This document shows, one piece after another, positions 12,250 through 21,579 of a stretch of DNA of 64,000 nt. The position numbers were made by a program, and so were the translations under genes. The DNA is taken from positions 1 through 64,000 of the forward strand of contig JASANE010003748.1 of NCBI GenBank assembly GCA_030248225.1, written 5' to 3'. Origin of the DNA: Trileptium ribeirensis. Taxonomy: Eukaryota > Nematoda > Enoplea > Enoplida > Thoracostomopsidae. Each line of letters starts with the position of its first letter. Position 1 is the stretch's first letter. The notes below the pieces were generated by a model. That model did no database searches, was not told the DNA's origin, and saw nothing but the letters and a program-made list of their open reading frames with translations.

Positions 12250-13510
12250 AAATTAACCAGCGACCACCATCTCATCGCACGGTATTGCTCCAACTAGATC
12301 TCTCAAAGAACTTCGATATAGTGAAGCATGATGAACTGATCAAAATGATATTCGATACATCACTTCCAAGACGCATAGTGCAGTGATTTGTTAACTATCT
12401 ACATGGTAAATATTGAAGAGTTCTCTTCAGATGCTGTCTATCAACACCTAGAAACATCCGCCTTGGTGTACCGCAAGGAGCAGTAACATCCCGAAACTGT
12501 TCCATTCATAGATAACCGGGCTTCCAACTCCACCGGTAGGTATCAAACTTTAAAAGCGTTACATATGCCGATGCAATCTCTATCTTCTCAACCGCGCCCA
12601 ATATCAATACACTGTGTGACATCAACGAATACAGTCACGGCCAGAAATAAGTGCAAAATAATCAATCGAAATCGATCGAAATTTCGATCCATTTCGACTG
12701 TAAACGAAATTTCGATCGATTTGGATTAAACGGAATTTCGATCGATTTCAATCGATCGCGATTAAACGAATTTTCAATCGATTGCGATTTCGATCGTTTT
12801 CGATTGCACTTATTTCTGGCCGCGACTGTACATACCGGCAGTCGCAAAATATCTAGCAAATAAAGGGCGTATTTTATCGCCCGAGAAGTCATCCGTAACG
12901 CTGTTTACAAGTGCAGCCAAGGAAGCCAGATTTACAAAATCAACAGAACGGATGTGCCTCTTGAACGAAGACCAAAAGTTCTTGGAGTGATACACGATAC
13001 CACGCACACTTTTAGTGAACACTGCAAACAAGCGGCCACACGAATGCGGAAGCGGAATGATATCCTCAAAGCGCTTTCGGGTACTCGCTGGTGACAACAG
13101 AAAGAAATAATGGTCTACACCTATAAAACCATTAGTAGATCAGTCTGAGAATATGCCACTCCGATATGGGATCTATCCAGTAGTTCGAGGTGGAAGAAGC
13201 TAGAAGCGGCAGAAAACGAAGCTCTGCGAATTGCCACAGGCTGTCACCTCATGGCTGATTCCGACCACCTGCACAGCACAGCGAAGCGAAGGTCTTGCCC
13301 ATCAGGAAGCACGCAAAGCAGTCTTGGAGCAGTAGGCAGTCCATAAACTGCTCAACAGGCCACCGCCTTAAATTGATAAATCTGGAGAATCTCTCTCAAG
13401 ATGTGCGCGTGGCACCCTTGCGCAACTCCGATGAAGCTAATCCATCCTTCTGACGAAAAACCAAGCAAGGATTGATGAAAGTGTTGTCGATTCTGGGGGC
13501 TGCAGAGAGG
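12250..13510 (+). pseudogene. Decayed jockey-like non-LTR retrotransposon, reverse-transcriptase part
   Basis: The plus strand reads pieces of a LINE polyprotein in order. Near 12270 is LLQLDLSKNFDIVKHDELI, the first catalytic block (usual form LDLSKAFDTV.H). Near 12455 is NIRLGVPQGAV, the usual G.PQG.V...LF block. Near 12565 is a worn A.ADDI region, visible as TYADAISIFSTAP. Near 12865 is LSPEKSSVTLFTS. Near 13200 is LEAAENEALRIATGCH. Near 13270 is a region corresponding to ...AKVLPIRKHAKQ. These thumb and C-terminal blocks are typical of jockey-type elements. Frameshifts and stops occur throughout, and MITE B is inserted at 12632. The endonuclease half is not visible, so it is a 5'-truncated, long-dead copy. 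Confidence 0.75.
12632..12828. mobile_element. MITE B, inserted in the jockey-like LINE
   Basis: A 197-bp element with TA at 12630-12631 and 12829-12830. The left end CAGTCACGGCCAGAAATAAG and the reverse complement of the right end, CAGTCGCGGCCAGAAATAAG, differ at one base in 20, and the match continues with TGCAA. Nearly the whole interior is made of GATCGAAATTTCGATC-like words, which are self-complementary, so the element should fold into several nested hairpins. The reading frame of the host LINE is interrupted on the left and resumes on the right, which confirms the insertion. No coding capacity. Confidence 0.88.
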
Positions 13511-13884
13511 GAGTTGACCTGGAGGAGCCACGGAAATCCTGCCCATCTCCTCCTCTGTGGAGAGCTCAGAATTATTTTGAGACAATTCAAGTACATTATG
13601 TAAACATACATACGATATCGAATTTCCGAAGTGCCAACTACGGCGGTACCAACCAACATAGGCATAAAACTAACAAAATTAACTTTTGTGGATTGCGAAT
13701 ATAACGCACGTGCGAATAGAATAAATAACAACATTACACTATTACAGAACTCAAATCTATAAAGTAAACTAGTGTCTCGCAAGCTAGGGTGAAATGGAGC
13801 CCGTAAAAAAGCATAAAATGTGCACGCCTGACTGAAGATAACCAAATCATTGCATTCAGGATACCGAAAAATCTTTATATAGAC

Positions 13885-14350
13885 TAGTCGGTAGTGGAAC
13901 CACATCTGTGAGCGGAGCTTGGGCTGTGGCATTACGAATGTACTAAATTTTATGTTCTTGTAACTACATTGCATAGGGCATAGGGCTTTATCATTGGTAA
14001 AAATATTATATTTGAATTCTTCGACCCAAAAAACCCTATAATGGTTTGATCGAAACGACTCTATTTCAATAAATAACACAAATATTGCAAAATTCTCTAT
14101 TTTAGCTGCATAAAATTAACTAATTAGCTAATTACTAATTAACCGCTCAAATTTTTTAGTCCCAAATATCAGGTGCACACTCTGACATGATAGGCTTTCA
14201 AACAAAAAAAGTTTTCTAAAATCCGTTCAGTGGTTCTTGAGATCTGTCGGACCGAACGAACGAATGAACGGACGGACATCGACCTTTTTACTCCCAGACA
14301 GAAAATAAAAACGCTTCGCTCGGCTTCTCCGAGCTCCGCTCAATTATTTT
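13885..14350 (-). repeat. Second copy of the 8343-9162 interior, opposite orientation
   Basis: This is the reverse complement of 8400-9085 with substitutions. Shared blocks include the CGAACGAACGAATGAACGGA stretch near 14255, CAGGTGCACACTCTGACATG near 14170, TTGAATTCTTCGACCC near 14010 and GAGCGGAGCTTGGGCTGTGG near 13910. It lacks the secondary insertion seen in the first copy and the CAGTACYCGCC termini. A long minus-strand open frame here (13396-14079) follows from the repeat and shows no domain. Confidence 0.75.
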
Positions 14351-14399
14351 TATGCCATGTACAACACTACTGAAGACCGACTATTGTCTGGAAACAGGG

Positions 14400-15110
14400 T
14401 TCATTGACCCTCTATCCATTTAAAGCCCATGAAAAGGCATGATATTTGCACTAACCAAATCATTGTATTCAGCTTTCGGAAATACCTATATATAGACCAT
14501 TCTTGATGCCCTGCACGCAATACATAATCAGATAAATGAAAGCACACATTTTCGAAACCGGGTTCTTCAACAGTAAAACAGTTGAAACACCATGAAAAGG
14601 TATAATATAGTCTTGTTGGAGTCTAAATATCAAAACCATCAACGTAGCGCGTTTGATACTTAATACACACACTAAACAAGGTAACAAAAAGCGATATTTC
14701 AGGCAAAACGTCGACGAACCATATTCGGTTTCTCTTCTTAACGGCCCAGAGAGTGGTCCCACAAAAAGTCGCGGTCAACAAAGTTGTAGATGTCGATGAG
14801 CTCATTCTGCACTTCGGAAGTACAAAGCCAGTGTCGAGAGATAAGGGCTGCGAAACGCTGGTAAACGTACGGCAACATTTGGCAATAATCTTAAAAAACT
14901 TGTTTTTGTCATTTTGACCTGGAAGATGTGGTCGGAGCCGTTCGCGTTCAACTAAAGGGCACATCGTCATCACTTTTGCTATCGAACAAAAACGTTCATC
15001 CGAAAATGAGTTATGAATGACAGCGACAGACGAAAATCTTCAAAATTTTCCCCCTAACGGCTTCAGCGAAAACTCTCCTCGTTCGCTCGCTCCATTTCAA
15101 GAATACAATG
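14400..15110 (+). mobile_element. Tandem-core element, family V, copy 1
   Basis: It starts with about 1.5 tandem monomers of roughly 170 bp. The anchor block ACCAAATCATTGTATTCAG is near 14455 and its next occurrence near 14625. A unique core follows: CGGCCCAGAGAGTGGTCCCA near 14745, GTTCAACTAAAGGGCACATC near 14945, and ATGAGTTATGAATGACAG near 15007, ending around CGTTCGCTCGCTCC at 15080. Order, orientation and core match copy 2 at 16575-18165. No coding domain. Confidence 0.7.
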
Positions 15111-15511
15111 ATATTGCTATTTTGCAGGACACACCGCAATTATTGGCAGTACGACACTCACTTACGATTGAGCCAGCAACGAGCGATCAAAAACAAAATC
15201 ATAAAATAAAAAAATAAAAAATTTATTTTCCCGTGAGCAAGTTGCGAATCAGCAGCGGTAAACTGTGGCGAGTATTGTATGTACAGAAAAATATAAAAGA
15301 TACTTTGGCGCAGATCAGCGACACATAGTAAATAAGATAAAAAATGTAACAAGATGTGACATATTGTTACAATTGTACCATATTATTGATCCACCAAAAC
15401 AATAAAGCATTGAGCGCGCAATGCACACAAGTTCCATTAACGTTTGACTTATAAAACTTAAAATACATAGCACAAGGTAAACATTAGCGTCATGAAACAA
15501 AAAAGACTTAC
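15111..15511. other. Intronic or downstream DNA; no exon found
   Basis: The last exon of galectin gene A must lie below 15512. This stretch was read on the minus strand for a galectin-like ending (V.V.G...F..R.P......I.GDV.I..I.W, then stop) and none was found. Confidence 0.35.
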
Positions 15512-15631
15512 ATCATAGCCTGTATCAGTGCATCCAATGATTATATCGAAGGTTCTATCTTTTTTAAACGGGAACTCCCCATCCAGTTCTTCAGGGCCCC
15601 ATTCTCCTCTGTGACTGTTTCGAACCACAGC
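15512..15631 (-). CDS. Galectin gene A, CRD2 second exon
   Basis: The minus strand reads 40 codons in phase 0, beginning AVVRNSHRGEWGPEE and ending CTDTGYD, then GTAAGT. The acceptor is TTTAAG. It holds the second half of the galectin sugar-binding signature: V.RN (asparagine contacting the sugar), then WG.EE (tryptophan stacking on galactose and the glutamate pair), followed by FPF.K...FDI, a hallmark of the domain. The arginine that often follows the glutamates (WG.EER) is leucine here. The preceding exon at 20346-20194 ends in HFNPRFDEK and joins without a phase break. The corresponding exon of gene B (54918-54793) starts at the same residue position, which supports the boundary. Confidence 0.88.
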
Positions 15632-16060
15632 CTTAAATGAAAACGGAACTCATATATGTATATAATCAATAAAAATTATTATTTAGCAATTTGCGACATT
15701 TTAGGCACAATCATATCGTACTGATGAACAGTTTTTAACATAAAGTTTCTGTATGCAGGATTTCATATCGTAAATCAAATCGAAACAGTAAACAAGTCTT
15801 TAATGAAAAAACGGAATTTAGTGTTTTGGCCACATGATTATCTAATGTTAAAATATAGGCAAAAAACTTTAATAGTTCTTATCACTGTGCTAATCATAAA
15901 CTTAACTCTGCCACGGAGATATTACTGCGTTAGTACTGAATTATAGTGGAGCTACACGTATTCCGAACAACTAGAGGTGTGTTCACACCTTCAAACTTTT
16001 TACTTAAAATCTGATCAAATTTTGACGGTGATTTTTAATAGAAAAATGCTACCAATAAAA
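15632..16060. other. Intron of galectin gene A; nothing else seen
   Basis: AT-rich intronic DNA without recognisable repeats or exons. Confidence 0.4.
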
Positions 16061-16067
16061 GCATTAT

Positions 16068-16320
16068 GACAGTGTTTCTGACACGATTTTTAACCGTTTT
16101 CCTCTTGGCAAAATGCCCCCTGGCAAAATCGGGCGCCTCCCGGTTCGGAACCAGGGGGCCTCTGAAAAAATTTTCAGCAAATGGAGAGCCGAGGTGCGCA
16201 GAGGCAAGGTTTTTCTTTTGGGTCCACAAGTGCGTCTGGACCCAAATAGTTTTACGTGGACCCAAAAATTTTTTGCTGGACCCAGAGCAATTTTGGCTTA
16301 GGAGACATAGGGTCTACTAT
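16068..16320 (+). repeat. Dispersed repeat R, copy 1
   Basis: The first 130 bases (TTCTGACACG..., through TGGCAAAATCGGG and GGTTCGGAACCAG to AAATGGAGAGCC) match 25925-26052 in the same orientation. After that the copies diverge. This copy continues with a run of GGACCCA motifs (TGGACCCAAATAG, TGGACCCAAAAATT, TGGACCCAGAGC) every 25-30 bases, a small degenerate tandem repeat. The 85-codon open frame across it is a by-product. Confidence 0.6.
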
Positions 16321-16574
16321 TAAATTCTATTACAAAAAGCAGGTTTTCAGCCGTTTATGCTTACATGTTATAATAGTTGCTTGCTGTTGGTTTCACGGAT
16401 GGACCTCATCCTTTATCCTGGCTTGGGAGAGGCAGAGAATAATTTATGTATTTGTAATAATTATGTAGTAATGTAAAATTTCTTTTGTTATTATGTTTCT
16501 TTACTGTGTATAAACTCGTGAAATTCTCGAGCCAAAAATTGTAAGCCTGGACCCAGTGTTTAAGATCTGAACCC

Positions 16575-18165
16575 AGGGTCAGGTTTGAAAAACCTGTAAC
16601 AGGCTATGTTTGACGTATATACCACCCTAAAACCTCTTGAACCTTAAATTCATTGAAAAGCCTAAAACCTCGTCGATCCTAAACCAATGGAAAACAACTG
16701 ACAAACCATCAAGTACAGTCAGAGACAAAAATAAGTGCACAAAACGAACGCAACAACGTTCGATTATAAACGAACGTTACAAAGTTCATTTGCGTCTAAG
16801 TTCATTATTATAGGCAAGATAAAAATTAGTTCTAAAATATAGCAAATTTTATCTTCGTTTACGTTCGTTTGTAATCGAACATTCTAACGTTCGTTTGCGT
16901 TTACGTTCGTTCGCGTTCTTTTTTATGTACTTATTTTCGCCCGTGACTGTATTTATGCTGGTTTCTACATAACCAAAACATCGCATGCATCCTGCCGAAA
17001 AACCTATATCGACAATAATGACCTCCACTGTATGTAACCAAACAACCGAGGACAAACTATAGTCTGGAAGTCAAGTTCATTGGCCCTAAGCCCATTGACA
17101 CCCCATGAAAAGACATGAAATGTGCATGCTGGACTCTACATAAGCAAATCATTGTAATCAGGATACCGAAAAACCTCTATATAAACTATTTTTGATGCCA
17201 TGTACCAAACTACTGAAAACATGCTATTTTCTGGAAATCAGGTTTATTGAACCGACACACAATGAAAACGTCTGAAAAGGCATAATATGCTCGTGATGGA
17301 TTCTCGAGATAACCAAACCATCGTATTCAGCATACCAGAAGACCTATATAGGCAATTGTTAACGACATGTAGGCAATAAGTAACCAAATAACTGAAGACA
17401 GTCTATATTCCGGAAATCGGATTCATTGACGCTAAACCCATGAAAACTTGAAATATGCATGCTGGACTCAAGATAAACAGATCATTATTTCAGCCTTCAG
17501 GAATACCTATACTTAAATCATTCTTGATGTACTACACGCAATACATAAACAGACAAATGAAAACGCACATTTTGGAAATCGGGTTCATCAACAGTAAAAC
17601 CCTTGAAACCCGATGAAAAGGCATAATATAGTCAAGTTGGACTCAAAATAACAAAACTATCGTATCCATCGTTCTTGATTATCTAATAGGCACTGACTGT
17701 AAGGTAAAACAACGACAACACAGCGAAATCACAAAAATCAGGGTTTATGGCAAAGGGTCGATAAACCATGTTCCTCAGCGGCCCAAGGAGTGGTTCCACA
17801 AAAAAGCCGTAGTTGTATCGTAGTTAGCTAAGTTGTAGATCTTCGATGATTTGACGCGAAACCTGTGTCGCTAGATACGGGCTGTGAAAACTGGTACCCG
17901 TATGACCAGATTTGGCAAAGAACCCTTGATAAACCTATTTTTTGCCAATTTGACCCGGAAGATGGGATCGGAGGTGTTCGCGTTCAACTAAAGGGCACAT
18001 CGTCGCCACTTTTGCTATCAAACAAAAAAATTGTGAAATCCGTCCAGCCGAAAATGGGTTATGGATGATGTATCAGACAAAACAAATTTTCACATTTTTC
18101 TCCTTCGGCCCTCTGTGAAAACTCCGCTTGCTCTGTTTCAATTATAAATTGAGCCATCGAATATC
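16575..18165 (+). mobile_element. Tandem-core element, family V, copy 2
   Basis: This is the best preserved copy. The tandem monomers are anchored by TCTACATAACCAAA-like words at 16964, 17135, 17302, 17467 and 17642, giving spacings of 171, 167, 165 and 175 bp. At least one older, worn monomer lies further left from about 16590. The unique core follows: GGCCCAAGGAGTGGTTCCAC near 17780, GTTCAACTAAAGGGCACATC near 17985, and ATGGGTTATGGATGATG near 18053. MITE C is inserted in the monomer array. No coding capacity. Internal tandem arrays plus a unique 3' part recall DINE-1/Helentron-type elements, but the termini have not been established. Confidence 0.75.
16716..16949. mobile_element. MITE C, inserted in the family V tandem array
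   Basis: A 234-bp element flanked by TA at 16714-16715 and 16950-16951. The left end is CAGTCAGAGACAAAAATAAG and the right end, reverse-complemented, CAGTCACGGGCGAAAATAAG: similar to each other and to the ends of MITE B, with both continuing TGCAC/TAC. The interior consists largely of AACGAACGTT and CGTTCGTTTGCG-like words that pair with one another. Flanking sequence on both sides belongs to family V monomers, so insertion is later than the array. Confidence 0.8.
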
Positions 18166-18174
18166 AGCCATGTT

Positions 18175-18975
18175 GACTGAACAGTTGAGAAGACAATATC
18201 CGATTATTGCACTAGCACTGAGGACAAATTACTTTGCAAAATGAGCCCAAAAACACATATTATATAGCTCGAGCGGTTGCGCATATATTACTATAATTTT
18301 CGTGTATTTTGTGTATCATATACTTATTGATTATCCACTTTTCACCCTTTCTGCAACGTAAATAATGACAATAGCAGCACACGCTGTTATAAAGAATTGG
18401 TCTAAGTGATAGCAAAAACAATCATATAGCTTGAGCGGTCGCGGAGATATTACCATTTTCCTTTATTTTGGGTCGCATTGGCCCATGGAATAACTTGTTA
18501 CCCAACACGGCGCCGTAAATAATGACAATAGCAGCACCCCATTTCAAAATTTGTTAGACGATGAATTGCTTTAAAATCACCAAAATATCAATGCAACTCG
18601 AGTAGTGGCGGAGATTACCATTTTCGTGTATTTTGGGTCTCATGTCCCATTTCAAAACTCCTTTCGACAAAAATATTGCATCCTAAGAGAACAGACGGGA
18701 AAGCGTTATAAACAGCCTGCTAGAGGCTTACTCGTTCTACAAAATGATCCTAATTTGACTCAGATAGCAAACCCATTTGTCGAGATACAACCAACATGAT
18801 TTTCCAGGCCCCTCCAGGACCCGACTAGAGCCGTTTAGCCCGCTTTTCGAAGAAAGATGTTGCAATCGGTAATCGCGCTTAACTAAAGGGCACAAATAGA
18901 AATTCCAAGCTTTCAAATAAGCTGTAGAATCAATCCGTCCTGCCAAAGTTGAGTTATGTGTGCAACTCTAAAAAA
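18175..18975 (+). mobile_element. Tandem-core element, family W, copy 1
   Basis: Three tandem monomers are anchored at 18271, 18433 and 18600 (GAGCGGTYGCGSAGATATTAC-like words followed by TTTTCGTGTATTTTG), spacings 162 and 167 bp. The second anchor AATAATGACAATAGCAGCAC lies at 18362 and 18523. A unique core follows: ATTTGACTCAGATAGC near 18754, GATGTTGCAATCGG near 18867, and CAAAGTTGAGTTATGTGTGC near 18944. Copies W2 (30380-31110) and W3 (53515-54135) are in reverse orientation. Monomer sequence is unlike family V although length and layout are alike. Confidence 0.72.
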
Positions 18976-18999
18976 CCAAATTAGTAACATTGTTAAGCT

Positions 19000-19786
19000 T
19001 CATCACTGTCACGGCTAGTGAAAATTCTTCGCTTTGACTAGCTCGTTTAACTCAGTACACTCAAAGATCAATTAAATTTCAAACTAAAGCCCTAACATGA
19101 AACAGTATTATATAAATTTTAGAAATAAGTCATGTGGTAATGTAACGGTGGGCGGTGATAGTTGATACTTATGCATCGTGGGATGATCAGTTTCACCATC
19201 GCTGCTGATGGACCTAACAAAATACACATGGGTTCGCCATAGGACGCTAATCCTAAATCCGAGACTAAGCTTGTTTTAAATCTTTATAAACAATTTTATG
19301 GCCCTAAAGTTTAAGCAATTGGTTCTAAATTTACATAAATAATATATCTGCATCCACTTTAGAGATACAGCCAAAAATTTGTTTTACCGGACCCTATTTT
19401 GACCCCTTTGACCCACTTTTAAGGGCGAGGATAGGAGTTGGAATCCATTTTCGGCACTAACCAAAGGGTACGCTTTCATTTGGACTAACGCGCAAGACGT
19501 TCGGACGTTGTTGCAAATTTGAGTTATGGATACCACAAGAAAAAATCACAAGCTGACAGTACCACATTTACCATACAAAAAGTCTTCCGTTAACACTCAG
19601 CGTTCAAAAATTCCAATACCATACAATTTCCCTGTCCGAACCAGCTATGTGAATGTCCAGCGTGTGAGGAAATGGAGTACTAGATTGCTACAAAGTAAAC
19701 CCATGAACTATTACACGATCTGATATAGGCATAAAAAACTTCGTGGCAAGCAATCAAGCATGGACATTACATTACGTCCACATATT
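19000..19786. repeat. Repeat remnants with a family-V/W-like core end
   Basis: The segment 19375-19530 resembles the core end of the tandem-core families: ACCCTATTTTGACCCC near 19393, then CTAACCAAAGGGTACGC, then AAATTTGAGTTATGGATACC. No monomers are attached. The rest is featureless intron. Confidence 0.4.
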
Positions 19787-19788
19787 TA

Positions 19789-20019
19789 CAGTTACAATTA
19801 TAATTACGTGCACATAAAATCGAACGCAGACGAAATTCTTTAAATCTCACATTTTTTCTAACATTCTGACATTTTAAACGCAATCTAAACATTTTTTATT
19901 AAAACATTTTTAACACAACCGAAATTCGTTTAATTAATCGCAAACGATCGAATTTCGTGCATGAATACAATGAAATCGAGCGAAAGTTCGTTCGATTTTT
20001 GAGCACTTAATTTTGACTG
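19789..20019. mobile_element. MITE D
   Basis: A 231-bp element with TA at 19787-19788 and 20020-20021. The left end is CAGTTACAATTATAATTACG and the right end, reverse-complemented, CAGTCAAAATTAAGTGCTC. The match is partial but both carry CAGT and then AATTA(A)GTGC/CGTGC. The interior near the right end has CGATCGAATTTCG and CGAAAGTTCGTTCG self-complementary words. It is closer to MITE A than to B or C. It lies in the intron between CRD2 exons, 175 bases below the exon at 20194. Confidence 0.65.
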
Positions 20020-20193
20020 TAATTATACAGCCGTCTAATCCAATTTTTCACATATTTCAGTAACGATTTTTCTTGCTTTTCCCGTAGAAACTGACGGCAA
20101 TCAGAAATCATCAAAACCCAATTATATAGCAAAAACTACACAGATCCGTAGCAAAATATGCAAACATGCCACCTTAAAATGAAATTAACATAC

Positions 20194-20346
20194 TTTCTCG
20201 TCAAATCGTGGATTAAAATGCAAAACGTAATCGTCGCCAGACATCAGATTGACTTGAAATCGCTTTGCTTTTTCGTTGACTGTACCGGACACGTAGCACG
20301 CTGTACCAGTCTTCATCGGTGGAATTTTAACGTGGTATGGAATTGG
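20194..20346 (-). CDS. Galectin gene A, CRD2 first exon
   Basis: The minus strand reads 51 codons, PIPYHVKIPPMKTGT through SGTVNEKAKRFQVNLMSG to HFNPRFDEK. It lies between an acceptor TTTTATAG and a donor GTATGT and is in phase 0 at both ends. The order is that of a galectin CRD start: the P.PY opening strand, the G..G..V..SGTV strand, F.VNL, then H.NPR, the histidine, asparagine and arginine that bind galactose. All three are kept. It follows CRD1 directly, 1.1 kb after the exon ending in WEGRYY, so the linker between CRDs is very short. Confidence 0.9.
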
Positions 20347-21456
20347 CTATAAAATTTGTTGCGTTCACAAATATAGTGAATATGAAAAACTGTAACTTTA
20401 CCTATCATACGTATATAATGAAAAATAAAGTAAGCGTGAGTCCACTTTAGGTGGGTACTTTTGTAAAAATTACGAATTGATTCGCGCAGAAATTCGCGTG
20501 CGCATTTTTGCCATTGGTATTAGCATTTTTGTGAAACCGATCACGGCCTCTGCGACGGAATTTGTGCGTTCGCGCACATTTGTTCATTTCGCATGTTTGT
20601 CCACGTTCATCAAATGAGATTGAATCAGACAGCAATGTTCGCTGTCTATTTGGGTAACATAAGAGAAAAAACGCGATTGGTAATCGCGTTTTCACAATGT
20701 ACGCGGTCGGAAAAATGCCATGCTAAATGCACTGACCGTGAACAGCGCCTGCGCTTTGCTGCATCGTAAATGGTATAAAAGTTCTTATGGGAAAATCGTG
20801 ATTCCTTCGCGTTCATCGCTTTTACGATCATGAACTGACTTAACAAAAAAACCAAGGGTACGCACGTAAAATGGATTCACTCATTAGTGATTGCATAATC
20901 ACAACTATGCAACATGTACACTACCACAATCTAGATATCACTATTTACGTGAAACCTAGCTTCCCATTAAAATTTATTATTTACATGTTTGTTGACTCAA
21001 TAAACTGCAAATTGGCGCCAAATATAATAATGATTTACTTAAAGCCATGACGGCAACATGAATAAATAATGTAAGTTTAGCGTAGCTCAATTCATCATTG
21101 CTGTACATAGGAACAGACTCGCATACAGCAAAATGACACAATTATGGCTCTAACAGCTGCAGTAGCCTGCGGTAGCTTACGCATGTGTGGACTCTCGAAT
21201 TGATTGAAAATGACAGATCTAATTTCATCAAATCAAATCAACCGAACACAAAAACTGATCGAACACCGCAGCAAATGATTCAAATTTTTCTTTAGCAACT
21301 GGCATATAATACTTGACTCAAAATTAAGCTGTCATCTTAAACTAATGTATTTAACTTTATTGATTTGTAATGTGTCACTATCAAACGGATGCAACGGCAC
21401 TTGCTTCTAAACAAACTAAGTAAAACAAGACAAAACGATAAAATTTGAATACTTAC
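20347..21456. other. Intron of galectin gene A
   Basis: This intron of about 1.1 kb separates the two CRDs. A patch at 20480-20830 is rich in CG-containing words (TTCGCGCAGAAATTCGCG, GCGTTCGCGCAC). Its minus-strand open frames show no domain. No mobile-element ends were recognised. Confidence 0.4.
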
Positions 21457-21579
21457 ATAATACCGGCCTTCCCAGCTAACGTGGAATAATTCTACAGCAC
21501 CATCGATGTATATATGGTTAATCAAAGTTAGTGGAATACGATATGTGTAATTAAATACTGCTTTTCCGTTTGCAAATAC
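21457..21579 (-). CDS. Galectin gene A, CRD1 last exon
   Basis: The minus strand reads 41 codons in phase 0. It starts VFANGKAVFNYTYRIPLT, continues INHIYIDGAVELFHVSW and ends EGRYY before GTAAGT; the acceptor is TTTTTTAG. This is the C-terminal third of a galectin CRD: the V.VNGK.F..F.HRIP motif followed by the L.IDGDV.L..V.W strands. It has A in place of the usual D in IDGDV. The equivalent exon of gene B (49388-49278) starts at the same residue position. Confidence 0.9.

Noticed and set aside
13396..14079. 227-codon minus-strand open frame
   Set aside because: It crosses the reversed copy of the 8343-9162 element and the end of the LINE relic; no coherent protein.
15400..15480. Minus-strand SNVNGTCVHC reading next to the 15512 donor, considered as the closing galectin exon
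   Set aside because: It would need an intron of about 40 bases, and the sequence after VNG does not follow the galectin pattern.
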